Source: Carnegiea gigantea (taxonomy: Eukaryota; Streptophyta; Magnoliopsida; Caryophyllales; Cactaceae). From it: a stretch of 64,000 bases of DNA. How positions within the stretch are numbered: the first letter of the stretch is position 1; each line of letters opens with the position of its first letter. Position numbers and translations under genes: made by a program. The notes below the pieces were generated by a model, which saw only the letters and a program-made list of their open reading frames with translations, was not told where the DNA came from and did no database searches. Shown piece by piece: positions 25,190 to 37,825 of the stretch. The stretch spans positions 530,501 through 594,500 of the forward strand of contig JAKOGI010000080.1 of NCBI GenBank assembly GCA_029747015.1. The letters run 5' to 3'.

Positions 25190-25339
25190 ATTAACTCTCT
25201 AGGATGGATCACAATCAAGCATTTTGCTCGATATACTTGTTTCTGTCATGTACAATGAGTCACTTAAGGTTTGTGACTTGTCAACAAATCTTTCCTTCGT
25301 ATTATAGGTGTGTTTGCTGCTCATAGTTGACTTTAATGG

Positions 25340-25795
25340 TGTTCGAGTTTGGATATTTGATACCTGGTATGATTTCTTTTTCCTCATTGCTTACCGAGTC
25401 TGCATACGTGGGCCACGTGGCACCACCCTAGGTTTCCTATTTGCCTTTGCCCTGTTTTCTTTCTTTTTTTTTTGAACATTTGGTGAATTAGTCCCCATCT
25501 CCCATCCTATTCCCGCCCAAGTCTATTGATTTGAGACTAAAATATAATTGTTGGGCCTCCTCATCAGCTATGGTGAGCAAGTTTGGATGCTTGATACCTA
25601 GTCTGATTTCATTTATTTTTCCTTTTCCCCCTCAATGCTAAATGAGTTTCCGTTTACATGGCATCACTTGGGTTTCCTATTTACCGTCGCCTTTTTAAAT
25701 ATATTTGAACCCACTCCCAAATCCCGCACTGATCTGTGAACCAGAGACTACTGTATAATTGCTGGAACTTCCTCCTCAGCTATGGGGAATTAGCA
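25340..25795 (+). repeat. Diverged tandem duplication downstream of UFM1
   Basis: Two adjacent blocks of about 230 bases (about 25340-25565 and 25572-25795) share, in order, GTTTGGAT.TTTGATACCT, the ...GGTTTCCTATTT block, the ...CCATCTCCCA/CCCACTCCCA block, TTTGAGACTA/CCAGAGACTA and CTCCTCA(G)CAGCTATGG. They are about 70-75% alike by eye. No coding function is seen. Confidence 0.5.
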
Positions 25796-28052
25796 ATCAA
25801 CTTAATATCCAAGACCTTTATTCTTCTTGTGCCACCCTTTTCCCGTTATGTGGAGCAAGAAACTCGTGAACGCTACAGTGGTAGTTTGGATAAAAAGGCG
25901 AGTGGTCCCTTCCCTGGAAGAATAAGAGACCCAAAATTTCCCTGCCTCTGCCCCTGCCCTTGACCCAACAGCAATGTAAACAAATTAAACGTGGTGGGGA
26001 AGTGAAAGCCTCGTCATTCTTCTTTAACTGTGGATGATTGAGTATTTTCTTGAGTATCTTCCTTTTTCCTCTTTCTGCTCGTGCTGTTTATGCTATCATT
26101 TCATTCTGTCTCTGGATTGCTGCATTTTACTCTGTATACACAGAACAGAATCATGTTGAAGTCACTTCATATTCATCTCAGGCATGATATTCCGCAGCCC
26201 CTTTTTACTGCGTTAATTGGGACACTTCTAAAAGTTGGGAAGTTGTGAGTTAAGAGAAGCTTAACTGCTAATACTCATGTGGCTAGTGTAGCACGTTTGT
26301 TTTTTTAGATAAAGAAGCCGCAAGATTTAGGTAACTCTTTTCGTAAGGGTTCTATCTTAATTGATTATCGTTAGTCGAAATAGATGATAGCTCATTATAA
26401 GAATGAATCTACAAGATGTTTGTTGAGAAAGTGAGTGGCTAATATGTGGTGTGCAATTATGTTTGTAGCTCTTCCGAGAATACGTTGAATAGTAGGATGA
26501 GATCTTTTGTTGCTCTTTCAAAAGCTGTCAATCTTATATTAGGCTATCTCGCTCAAGAAATTATAGTAGGTTGGATATCATTATAGTGACTTTTTAGAAC
26601 TATTGGGATGATTAATGATTCATGAAAGTGCGATTTTCATTAAAATGTCACGTAAGTGAAAGTGTGAAATATTAATCAATCACAAGTAATTTGTAATGTT
26701 ACCATAAAATAAATTATTAGCTATCTCTAGAACCTTTAAAAAAATTTTACCATAGGAGTTTGTCTTATCATATCTATTTTATAATGCTGTCTAATCCAGG
26801 AATTTTATTTGAAAAATATGTTAAATAAACAGTTGATCCCAGTGTTAATTCTATTGGTATCCTGATTCTTGGAGAGCGTAGTCATCTGAACCGATGTACA
26901 TTGACCAAGTTCTTGTCACGGCATGGGCAGGATTTCCAAGCATTAATGTTGAATAGTTGATTACGCACCCATAACCTTCTAATAATTTAAGAAAGGTGCT
27001 GGACCTTTCCTTTACTATGTTCTAATACCCTGAAAATGCAAATTAAGCACCATGCACGCACCTTCTTTTAACAGTTATGGGCATTTGAGAATGGCGCTAA
27101 TGACTCATACTTACAAATTTCAAGATTACTGTACAGTAAACTAAGATTTTCTCTATTCCATTTCTTGGCTCGACATGGCGATGATCCCCTGTTGGAGATT
27201 TATTTAAAAAAGTATCATCAACTACTGAAACATATCAGTTGTTCTAATTTTTAACCGAGTTCTATAGGTGGTTAAACTTAAATTGAAATCTCATACTTCC
27301 ACGTTAAGTGCTGGTATTCTCAACTATCTCTATTTGCAAAAAAGGGAATACTTCAGTAATACTTGAAAGAAGACGGTCATAAGAAAACTTATAACCCCAA
27401 TCATACGTGAGGATAGGCATAAAAGGTCATCTTCGTAGAGCTTGAGGTGGTCTTAAACACGATTTATAACCCTAATCTCTTAAACTCTTTTTTTTTTTTT
27501 TGGGCTCGTTGGAATTGTCTGATCCAAATCCGTATTATAACCACTTGGATTGGATGTCTAACATAATGCGCTTCTTATCTCCGACTCAAAATTCATTGTC
27601 CAATCGACTCTCTGGACAAAGGACTTGGAAGGAAAAAGATTCTTGATGTATGCTCATTTGTGCTTTTGCATCGGTCGTGTCTTTTTCAACCCATCCATCT
27701 TGTCTACTCTATTCTTGCTAGACAGCCAGCATTTCTAACCTTTTCTAATTAGCATATGTCACTGCATCGATGTATTTAGCCTTCGATGCAATGAATACTA
27801 GTTAATATCATATCATTCAGCCAAGCATGTCAATGACATTTTAAGCATATTTCAATAATTTATGATACAATTTGCTGTGGCAAATTTAACCAATTTGTCT
27901 GGCACTTGCTTGGGTCAATCAAATCTCCGATTACCATTTTCATGCACATTGCATAAAGTACAAAAAATCATAAAAACTTCTCCAGATCCAAAGATAATGA
28001 TGTACAACCAAAGCTTGACGGAAATATCCCATGCATACATGAGCCCATACAT
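25796..28052. other. Intergenic DNA between UFM1 and the C2H2 gene
   Basis: About 2.2 kb without a supported gene. A run of T lies at 27490-27501. The two flanking genes end towards each other, so both 3' UTRs lie at its borders. Confidence 0.45.
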
Positions 28053-29650
28053 CTAAAACCACCTATAGATAACAACGAAACAGGGCAAGATGGCCTTGGG
28101 GTTAAACACATACAACTCATCCATGTTCGAATAAGCTCCGGTGGCTCCAGCCACCGAGTCATACTCCTCTGACAACCCGCCATGGCCACCGCTGCCTTCC
28201 GGGATTTTCTTGACCCGGCCAGCGATCACCCGGCACACCAGCATTGCCCTTCTCTCATTCTCCGCTGGGCCCACCTCAGCACGGTCATGGGCCCGCCCAC
28301 TGGTGGCGGTGGTCAGTATGCCCTTTTCGGTGGACCCCTCGCTGTGGAGCTTGAACCCACTTTTGATGATGGTGCATACATTGCAACGTGGGATGGAATT
28401 GCAGAGGTTGGAGGAGCCATTTAGGCCTAAGGAGCACCTGAATGTGGTGCAATGGAACCTCAATAGCTCATTCCCATCAGCAATGCATCTTGAGTATTTT
28501 GTGGGGAGTTTTGTGGCTTTGAATTTGATGAACTCCCTATATTCCTCAAATCTGTTGATGGTTCTTTGGGTATTGTGAACTTTGAGGATTCTATCAATTT
28601 GGCATACTGGGGTTTGTTTCTCTAGCCAGCTTGATTGAACTATTATCTCCACTATGTTCCTGCTTGTATCCACTGGACCCAATTCAGAAACTGCAACCAA
28701 AATATAGGTTAAAACTCACAAACTTAGTAGATCTTAGCAAAATGCCTCATGAAACTATCCTATATTTCTTTTTTGTGGGGCAGTAGGCAGTCGAATGGTG
28801 TATATTTTAGGAGTAAGGTTACAATATGTGACCTTCCTCCACCCTACTAGGAGGGCAGGACTCAAGTTTTTTTTCTCCTAGGTATAAAAGGATGAACAAA
28901 GGCCGATGTAGGCAGAATTCAAATCCCGGTCTCTGGTAGCAACTTATACTTTACCGGTTGAGCTAAATGATGGCTACCCGACTCCAAGGTATGGATATGG
29001 ATATAGATGTACGAAATTTAGGATCATGAACTACCCCAAAAAGAAAAAAAATGCTAAATTTTTGGTTGAAGAAAGAGAAATGTATACCTGCATGTCTTAC
29101 AGCTTGATGAAGCTCCAAATTCTCAGGTTTCATGAAGATCTCACCACAATCAGGACAAGAGCAGATTGTAGCTCTAAGAGAAGGGTCTCTGGTAAACCCT
29201 AAAACAGGATCAACCACCATTCTGCATTCATAGCAACCTGAAAGCTTCCTAAATGGCATTCCTTTAATTGAACTATTTGAAGAAGATGACTTCGTGAAAA
29301 ACCCATTATTATTGTTAATGTGGTTGTTGCTAATCTCTCTCAAAATGGGTTTTCTTATTGAACGATTAGACCCTTCATTGCTGCTATTAGCAGGGGCTGC
29401 CCTGTTTTTCCTCTGTAAAGTTTCAGGGGAAACAGGCTCAGGCTTTTGCATAACCTTTGTGTTGCAAAGTGAACCAGAGCACCTCATTTTCTTGCTCTTC
29501 TTGTTGTTCATCTCCTCAATTGGAGGTTTCTCGGTCATTTTTTTCTGCTTGTTTTTCTGGGTTTTGGGTTGTTGTTGCTGTTGCTCAATTTCAAGGGTTT
29601 TGCAAGATAGGATACTTCTCATCACTGCCCATGAAGGTAGTTGTGGCCGC

Positions 29651-29681
<31 letters not shown>

Positions 29682-29784
29682 GAGGTTTCTCTTTCTCTTT
29701 CTCTCTTCTCTTGGGGGGCTGCCTTTTCATCCTGGTTTTGTGGGTTTCTTCTGTTGGTTTTCTGGGATTTGTAGTTTTAGCCAT
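28053..29784 (-). CDS. C2H2-type zinc finger protein with PARP-like C-terminal region, 2 exons
   Basis: Exon 1 is 29784-29088 and exon 2 is 28690-28053; they join in frame to 444 residues. The N-terminus is basic with a polyglutamine run (about 11 Q, encoded by TTG repeats on the plus strand at about 29653-29685) and QQQQQ again. Then come RCSGSLC, a GCYECR motif and a C2H2 finger, CPDCGEIFMKPENLELHQAVRH, split by the intron just after its last histidine. Exon 2 carries RFEEYREFIKFKATKLP, RCIADGNELLRFHCTTF, CSLGLNGSSNLC, CNVCTIIKSGF, GILTTATSGRAHD and AMLVCRVIAGRVKK. This layout is shared by a plant-specific family of C2H2 proteins (Arabidopsis At1g75710 group). The C-terminal part resembles a PARP-like fold. 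Function is unknown; nuclear location is inferred from the basic stretches. Confidence 0.85.
28760..28977 (-). mobile_element. tRNA-derived SINE in the C2H2 gene intron
   Basis: On the minus strand a box A-like TAGCTCAACCGGTAAAG (about 28949-28965) is followed at tRNA-like spacing by a box B-like GGGATTTGAATTC (28915-28927). A tRNA-unrelated body then extends to about 28760. It lies wholly inside the single intron (28691-29087), in the sense orientation of the gene. Ends and target duplication could not be fixed. Confidence 0.6.
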
Positions 29785-30522
29785 TGTTGAGTGGATAAAG
29801 AAGAACAGAGAGATTCAGAATGGTTTTCAGGTTTTTGGGGTTTCCATTGGGATGCTTTTGGAGCACACCTACCTGAAAAACAGGTGGTGGGTGTATTTAA
29901 AGAATGGAAACAGAGGGGGGATGGAGGTTGCTTTTTGTGATAAACTTATTTATGCATGTCAACACCTGAATTAATAATGACCTCCACTATCTTATTATTT
30001 CCATGTATTAATGGAATTATAGTCCAAAAGAGGAGGGAGGATAACAGATTCATCAATATCCAATATTGAAGCTCACTAATTCACAACTTTAATAGATCAT
30101 AAGATGTATTAATTATTGAACAGAGTATAAAGTTATATTTGTCCATATTTATTTGTTTTATCGTAATATTTGTATCATAATATTTCTTTGTTTTATCGTA
30201 ATACTTGATACAGTCCTTAATGATTTACTTTATTTCAATATTTTTTTGTAATTGTTCACATATTAGGAGAGATAAAAAGGGTGCAACTCATCAGTTGACT
30301 AAGGTTTTCTCATTTGAGGTAGAACAGATTTGATTAGCATTATACTCTAACTTAATTTCCTCCTAAGTATTTGTGGATGCTTTATCAATTAATTAATAGT
30401 CCTGCTTTTTCCCCGCAAAAAAAATCTATCAATTAATTTAGCCCCAAGGATACATCGATACGTAAAATAGGTTCTATAACGTATTCTAACCATCTCACGT
30501 ACAAACTACGGAGTGTTTTGGC
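29785..30522. other. 5' flank of the C2H2 gene
   Basis: Noncoding DNA at the start of the 3.8 kb gap between the divergent C2H2 and MPS1 genes. It is AT-rich apart from the first 150 bases, which are likely 5' UTR and promoter. Confidence 0.4.
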
Positions 30523-30766
30523 TAGAGCTGTAAAACAGGTCGGGTCGGGTCGACCTATTTAATAAACGGGTCAATTTCGTGTCGGCCTTGAAAATAGCTT
30601 AGATTTGTTCAAAATTGAAAAATAACAAGTTTTCACGCTAAACGGTCAAATCGTATCGACTTCGGGTTGAAATCGGTTTGGTTCGAGTCGGGTTCGTATT
30701 TCTCTCAGTGAATTTGAGTCAGATTCGGATCGGGTTGTTGTCTCAGGTCAGACTTTTATAGGCCTA
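30523..30766. mobile_element. Small hAT-like element with perfect 8 bp TSD
   Basis: It starts TAGAGCTGTAAAACAGGTC. Its reverse-complemented right end starts TAGGCCTATAAAAGTCTGACC. The direct repeat GTTTTGGC flanks both sides exactly (30515-30522 and 30767-30774), the 8 bp duplication expected for hAT. The interior is rich in CGGGTCGGGTCG-like units and has no coding capacity, so it is non-autonomous. Confidence 0.82.
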
Positions 30767-30774
30767 GTTTTGGC

Positions 30775-32311
30775 AATCTAATCGGACCATTGAAAGACCA
30801 GCAGCGAGATAGATAAAAGGGTGCACAAAGAAATGGGGCGGACCGCAGTATTAAATTCTGAGGTGTACAGGTGGAAGAATTGTATTGGCTTAGTCATTGA
30901 TCCTATGGTTAATTGCATCCAGGGACCCACCTTCTAGCGAAGGCCACTGTCTCACTAAATGCACTATCGTTTTCTCCATTAAATTAGACTAATTGGTGTT
31001 CATATATTCAACTCTTATTCTCTTAAATGACCTCTTTGCAGATAGATTATTTATATAGATAAGGTTGCTCACAATCATAGGTTATATATAGATTTCACTA
31101 AATTATGTAAAAGTAAAATTCATATTAAGAGTTGTTATTGTTGTTATTTGTACATTCAATTTCAAATCCCACCATGGCAGTGGGAAGGAAGGATATTGAT
31201 AATACACTGCCTTTAGAAAAATAAATATTCTTGAACTAATTGGACTAGTGAAGTGTAAAAATATTGCTTAACTAATTTAACTATTTAGGTATGGTCTTAT
31301 GTGAAAAGAAAGGACGAACTCAATCACTCATGATCGCAATCAAGTCATTTCTTCTAGATTGGAACAACTTGAGTTGAGATGGACAGTTGGCAACCAAGTC
31401 CTTTCCCTGTCTGTATTGATGGACCGATTATCTTCAATAATGGGATTCACTCTTTTAAATTCAAGCTATAAAAGAATATATCGATTCAGAATACATTCTC
31501 ATATGCTGATATATTGATATTAACCAATACTACTTGATCGATTATAGCTATAAGAATTCACTCAAATTATAAAGTTGGACTATTAGCGTACAATATTATT
31601 ATCAAGAAGCAAATCGGATTATGGATTGATTGGCTAACAAGGGCATTCAAGTCCTGAATGGTTTCATCCATATTACTTCCCTACTTGCTGAGCTGGCTTA
31701 GATTTTGACTGAAGACAACAAAGGAGTTGCTTGGCCACGATTAGTTAGAGAGATTTTTTTTTTCCCCTCTCTCTTTTGGGGAATATTTACTTGATGAGAA
31801 AAATACTCACTGATAAGCGATAATAGTACATTAAATAAATCATTCTACTCACACGGTAAATATCAATTGTTTTACTTGTTGATCAATCCTTTTGGAAATA
31901 TTTACAGTAGAATCCTCCTTATTTTCTCCTCCCCCATTGTGCAAATCAGTCTTGCGGTAAGAGGGTTTTTAAAAAAAAAAAAAAAAAATAGGGGGAAATT
32001 TGAAGATCCCGGCCAAGAATATGAAAGGGTAATCAAAGTGTAAACATGGTGAACTTAATTAAATTACTGAGTTGGTGGCTCCAAAGCCAAGGTGAATTTT
32101 TGGGGCAAAGTGAGAAATTCAAAAGTCAAGGTGACAACACCTTAATTGCGCCATAATGACCTAATTCATCTCATTGACACAAGAAAGAAAGCCGATCTTA
32201 CAATTTGATTCCTTCTGCATCAAAATCAGACGAGAGACCGCACGGTATGGCTCCGTTTTTTTCTGAGATCTTTTTTCTCTTATTTATTTAAAAAAAGCAG
32301 ACGTATCCTTA
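30775..32311. other. Intergenic DNA, nothing recognised
   Basis: AT-rich noncoding stretch. An oligo-A tract is at 31970-31988. No gene or element ends are supported. Confidence 0.4.
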
Positions 32312-32690
32312 GAGCATTCTCAGTTACAGTTTTATTTTTTGAAACTCAAGCTTGCCATATAAGCAAAAATTCTAATTTTTTAGAACTTATATTCCATCAA
32401 ACCCATGAAACTCCAATTTTAATCATCCAATAAAAATATTGATCATGAACCCACCTCATAACACACAATCTATTTTTTAAATCATCTAAAAATTATTTTT
32501 GATTTATTCACTTACTCAAAAAAAAAAAAGAAAACACAAAAATACATTTAAAAATAAAAAGTTGGCCCGCGGGAGAGAACGACTGTGCGTGTCTCCCCGT
32601 GTGGCATGTTTTTGCTTGGCCTCTCATCTTCTGATAGGTGTTGCTGTGGAGGTCCGCGTTCTACCCTCCAAAAGCCTGTTGCGAATGCTC
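32312..32690. mobile_element. Harbinger/Tourist-like MITE, copy 2
   Basis: Direct TTA flanks (32309-32311 and 32691-32693). The left end GAGCATTCTCAGTTACAG pairs with the reverse-complemented right end GAGCATTCGCAACAGGC. The body has the same plan as the element at 15110: an AT-rich half, an oligo-A tract and a GC-richer segment beginning TTGGCCCGCG. The short frame inside it is not considered a gene. Confidence 0.68.
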
Positions 32691-32693
32691 TTA

Positions 32694-33501
32694 TCCCTCT
32701 TGTTTGAATTTTAATAAATTTGGGGGTAAATTTTTTTTAAAAAGATAATATTTGTATTTAGGGTGATTTTTTTAATCAATTAGGGCAACGTGTTTGCTTC
32801 ACTTGTCGTGAAATGATGAAATATTGAAATCAATTTTGTGAATGTTCTTTTTACCCTAACGAAAATTGTTCATGTGGTAGGCAGTTAAAGAGTTTTTTTT
32901 TGGGGGGGGGGGAAGTTCAGAAAGGAGCCGTATGTTTCATGAACATTTCTATTCATTATGAATTTGTTTTCATAGCTATTTACACTCACTCTAGTCTCTC
33001 TAGAATTTAACAACCAAAAAAAAAATAAAAAATAGATCACACTTTTTTTTTGGGTGAGTTCATATCACAGGATAATTATAAAATGAGTTGTGCTCATTAA
33101 GCCATTTATTGATGAGCCGGATGAAACGAGATTTATTTTTATATGCCAAATGAGGCACAATTGGTAAGAGATTTTCATTAAAAATATAAACTGATAAGAT
33201 ATACACACACATCGGCTCATTAAACTAGTATATTCCTATGTTAGTTTTTCTGTTTTTCCCCCTCTTTTTTGAGGCAGTCCCTACTCGGAGTCATTGGGCT
33301 GTCCACTACATAATGGGCTACAATTTGGATACATATGGGCCTCAATACTTCTGTTCATTAGGCCCAATGGACCTCTGACATAGACACTTCACAGCCCACT
33401 ACTACCGGCTCAATGCGTAGGAGCAGCAGAACTAAAGAGCGCCATTAGACGTTAATTCAAAATTTCCAAGTGAGCTCTCACTCTCACTCTCAGAATCGGC
33501 C
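32694..33501. other. 5' flank of MPS1
   Basis: Noncoding. T and G homopolymers lie at about 32892-32911. The last 150 bases become pyrimidine-rich (CTCTCACTCTCACT) and probably hold the transcription start of MPS1. Confidence 0.4.
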
Positions 33502-33519
33502 ATGGCGGAGCCACTCTGA
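33502..33519 (+). promoter_or_regulatory. Upstream ORF 1 of MPS1
   Basis: ATGGCGGAGCCACTCTGA encodes five residues, 111 bases before the main ATG. Its context GGCCATGG is strong for initiation, so it could lower main-ORF translation if the transcript starts upstream of it. Transcription start is not known. Confidence 0.4.
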
Positions 33520-33592
33520 ACTTCTCCAAGCTTTCTCTCTCCTCCTCCTCTTCTTCTTCTTAATTCTCTCTCTTGTTTCTCTCTCATCAGAG

Positions 33593-33649
33593 ATGCAATC
33601 GAAGATCCGTCCATGGACGGGGAGGCTAACCTTCCGCCCCCACCATTGA
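33593..33649 (+). promoter_or_regulatory. Upstream ORF 2 overlapping the MPS1 start
   Basis: An 18-codon frame with its own stop begins 20 bases before the MPS1 start codon and overlaps it in another frame. Scanning ribosomes that use it cannot start at 33613. The regulatory effect is inference. Confidence 0.4.
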
Positions 33650-36600
33650 CCGCCAGGAACAATCTCGTCCGTCCGATCAATCTGGACTCTTCTTCTTCCT
33701 CTGCCTCTTTTCAGAAGTCCTCGGAACCTGATTTTCTCCGGAATGTTCAAGCTGCTTTCAAACGACACCGCGCTCTCGGTAATTTCTCTCTCCATGTGTT
33801 CTTTCTGCTTTCGTTCGATAATCTAGGTTTAGGGTGTTCTATTTTTTTTTGCTTCTTTACTTCTATTGATAATTATTGCATTATTCTGAATGAAGAAGCT
33901 AATTATGGGTAATTGGTAGCTTAGGGATTGAAGTTCTTCTGATTTCTAACTTATTTTGCTCCCGTTTATCCGCGTAGTGTTTGTATCGTCTACTTTTTGA
34001 AACTGAAAGAGTTAATCTGCTGGGCATTTCGAATAGTGAAGTTTTTGCTACTCCCTTTTCTGTTTTATTTGGGTATTATTCTGAAGAGAGATTAAGGCCA
34101 AAGCAAGTTTGTGGTGATTGATGCATAAAGTTTCTGCAGGATTGTGCATAGCATGAACTTGAATCGTGCCAAACTGTAGGGTATTTTAGGTCAGATAAGC
34201 ACCCAATTGCACAATTCGAAGTGTGGTGTATTCAATTTTGCAGTAGTTTGAGGGTACTAGAGGGAATTTAGGGCAGATAAACACCCAATTGCATAATTGG
34301 AAGTTGGGTATGTTCACTTTTGCAGTAGTTCGAGGATTTAGGTTCTTGATTTGACCTGTTCAAATCTATTAGGTACAATGCAATCAAACAAGCTGTTGCC
34401 AAGGCGTTCTGTGGCTCCACTAAGAGAGACATCCAGCAACTCGGGACTGAGTTCAAGCTTAACTATAGAGGCAAAGAGGTCAGGCATTGCAGAAACCCAT
34501 GAAGATGGCTCTCTTACACCTCCTTCCATTTCAGGCACACTCACAAACGCATTTGATGAAAAATACAACCCATTTGGGGTGCAACGGAATGAAGATCAAC
34601 CAGCACCTAATTGTAAGGATGTTCAAATGGACGTTTTGTCTAGTGGAGAACCCAAACATGTTCCCGCGGTGGAGAGTTTGAAAAAGGTCCAATTTTCAGT
34701 GCCAACCTCTGCCATTTCACAGGGTAAGTCTATTGTTCCTTCCATGATCATGTGTTGGCTTAAGCATATATCTCACTTAGCCTTGTACTTTTGATGCCAC
34801 GATATGACTTCAAGTACCTTTTAAGTTGTTTGTTAGTTTATAATGAAGATTTTGCATCCTTTTCTTGTAATTGCTCAATGTTCAGAATGAGAACTGCATT
34901 GTTAATCATTAGCCATGCAGTGGCTGGAAATCTCCTTCCTTTTTTTCAATCATGTGTCAATGCAGGGGCCGGTGACCAAATGGCCACCAGAATGGACGAC
35001 TTATCTTCTCATATGGATTCACTTGCATTGACAGAAATGGAATGGGAGGCAGTCAATCAAGTGGAGCAATCAAAGGCATTGTTAAGTGAACATAAGCACC
35101 ACAATCCAGTGAGCACTGATGGGGATGGTGGTTTGAGAGTTGATGGAGGTTCTTCATTAGCAGTAAGAATGTCAGCTCTTCAGCACCAGCTCCATCACTT
35201 AAGAAACTTTCTTCATACTGATGCCAACCATCCCATTACACAATCATCCGTTGTGGGATCATCTTGTGCTACCACAACCTCTGTTCATGCAACATCTGCA
35301 CCAATGCTTAATTCAACAACTCATTGTTCTCGTCCTCATCAAGACAGTTTGCCCGTGGGGTCCACAACTGATGCCAATATGAATTCTCAAAACATTGCGC
35401 CCGGAAATGGGGTGCAGCAAGCCTGTTCATCCATGCTCAGCGGAGGAGCTACATCTGACAAGGCAGTTGGTGAAGTGCAAGCTTCTAACTCTGCAAGAAT
35501 AGAAGTGAAAGATCAAGGGAATTTGGCTCTGCAAAGTCAAGTATCAAAAGATTCATCTCACTGTCAGGATCGGCCTGTAACAAAAAAAGGAAATGGGATT
35601 GATGCTTCCAATAACCTGCAACCTTGTCCCACATTAAAGAATCCATCTTCTGATCCAAAATCAGAGCCTACCAAATCAGAGAAGCAAGAAAAGCCACCAC
35701 CCCGGAAGAAGGGTTATGATCCAGACTTGTTCTTTAAGGTGAACGGAAAGCTTTATCAAAGGCTTGGCAAGATAGGAAGTGGTGGAAGCAGTGAGGTTCA
35801 CAAAGTTATCTCATCAGACTGTACAATTTATGCATTGAAAAAAATCAAGCTTAAAGGCCGTGACTATGCAACTGCATATGGGTTTTGCCAAGAGATCCTG
35901 TACTTGAAGAAACTAAAGGGGAAGAATAACATTATACAGCTTATTGACTATGAGGTAAATACCCTTCAAGTTCCATGTTTATAGTTATGCTAAAGCCAAA
36001 CACTGGTTGTGTGGAATGCTGTCATGCTGCAGTGAATTTGAAACTACCTGAAATATATAGCCTTTTGATGGAGGCATTCATTCCTCTGTCAACTGCCGTA
36101 AGAGAATTAGAGAAACCAGCGTTTGTCACACATAGAAAATGTGCTGGATCCCTTGTAGGGCTGAAGGTTTTGGGACATGCTTTTGTCTCAACCTTCTCTC
36201 TCTTTCTCTCTGCGTTGCACTGAGGTCTCTGTTACGCAGATGTGGCACTTTAGACTTTCTGAAGATTTTTCAAATGGACACGAGGAGGGGGGTGGGGGGA
36301 GGACATAGTTTGGGATGTATTATGATGACCAGCTGTTTGCAGTTCTTTTGTGTTTTAGAACCTAGCTATTTTCTTTTGGGCTTTGTTTGATGGATTAAGC
36401 TGTTTTTAGCACCTCCATGTTTTAGGTTACAGATAAGGCGTTACTTCATGAAGTGATGAATGGATCTATTGATAATAAAGACAATAAAGTCAAGGATGAC
36501 GGATACATATACATGGTTCTTGAGTATGGAGAAATTGATTTGGCTCATATGCTATCGCAAAAGTGGAGGGAAATTGAAGGCTCTGACTCCACTATAGATG

Positions 36601-37825
36601 AAAACTGGCTCCGTTTCTATTGGCAGGTTTGTTTTATGCTTCTATTTTTTTAATACAAAAAAAAACTCGGTAGTTTGCTCTTCCATAAGTTTGTTCATCT
36701 TGAACTAGCTTGATCCTTTAGTTAGACTCTATTGTAGGGATTTGACTTTACTACAAAATCAAAGTAGTTAAAAATTAAAATAGCCTAACTTATGCAGCAA
36801 ACTATTAAGGCACAGTAGTACTAGTTTGATCTCTAGTGATTTCTTAATTATTTCCGGGAGATTCCTTACAGCTAATTACGTATACCTTTATGTTCCACAA
36901 TCTGGATGGAACTTTAATTTCCATTGCACTCCCTCAAGGGGAATTAGTTTGCGTGTACGATATGGCGAACTGGTCCTTGTATCTAATTGTATTTTCTGGG
37001 TTCATTTACTGGCAGCAAATACTTCAAGCTGTGAACACAATTCATGAAGAGCGCATAGTGCACTCTGACCTGAAGCCAGCTAATTTCCTCCTTGTCAAAG
37101 GTTCATTGAAGCTCATTGATTTTGGCATTGCTAAAGCTATAATGAGTGACACAACCAACATTCAACGTGATACCCAGGTTTCTTTTTAATCTTGCTTTTA
37201 GTATTCTATCATCCTGTCGCGAAAAAGTAAACTCGAGATCCATATGACACAAGGCTACCGTTTTATGCTACTGCAGGTGGGTACATTAAGTTACATGTCT
37301 CCTGAGGCATTCATGTGCAATGAGAGTGATGCGAATGGGAATGTTATAAAGTGTGGACGCCCATCAGACATCTGGTCCCTTGGCTGTATTCTGTATCAAA
37401 TGGTTTATGGGCGAACACCCTTTTCAGAGTACAAGACATTCTGGGCTAAGTTTAAAGTAATCACAGACCCCAACCATGAAATCAAATACGCTCCCGTTTC
37501 CAACCCTTGGCTTCTGGATATCATGAAGAAGTGTCTTGCATGGGACCGAAATCAGAGATGGAGAATCCCTCAGCTTCTTGAGCACCCATTTCTTGTACCT
37601 CCTATCCCACACCAAATATCCCCTCTAGAAGGCCAGAACTGTAAGGCTATTCAGTTGATCACTGAATCTTGTGGAAACAACCAGAAAGCATCTACTCTGT
37701 GCTCAGAGCTCCGACAGTTACTGGGGGACCCAACAGCAGTATCTCGAGATCAGCAATGTAGATTACTGGCGCAGATTTCAAGCATCTGTCAGCAACTCCA
37801 GGAGGAGATCACAAAGACCAGTTAG
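33613..37825 (+). CDS. MPS1: Dual-specificity kinase MPS1/TTK, 6 exons
   Basis: Exons 33613-33778, 34373-34723, 34966-35954, 36426-36626, 37016-37177 and 37277-37825 join in frame to 805 residues. The long N-terminal half (about 1-460) is Ser/Gln-rich and lacks obvious domains. The kinase domain begins at [19 protein letters not shown]-loop GSGGSSEV, lysine in YALKKI, catalytic loop [15 protein letters not shown], and TLSYMSPEA in place of [20 protein letters not shown] and [17 protein letters not shown] complete the C-lobe. [16 protein letters not shown] and DYEVTDK are typical of MPS1. MPS1 phosphorylates kinetochore KNL1 to recruit checkpoint proteins at mitosis and also works in meiosis. 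Two upstream ORFs precede the start. The gene lies tail-to-tail with ASHR1. Confidence 0.94.
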
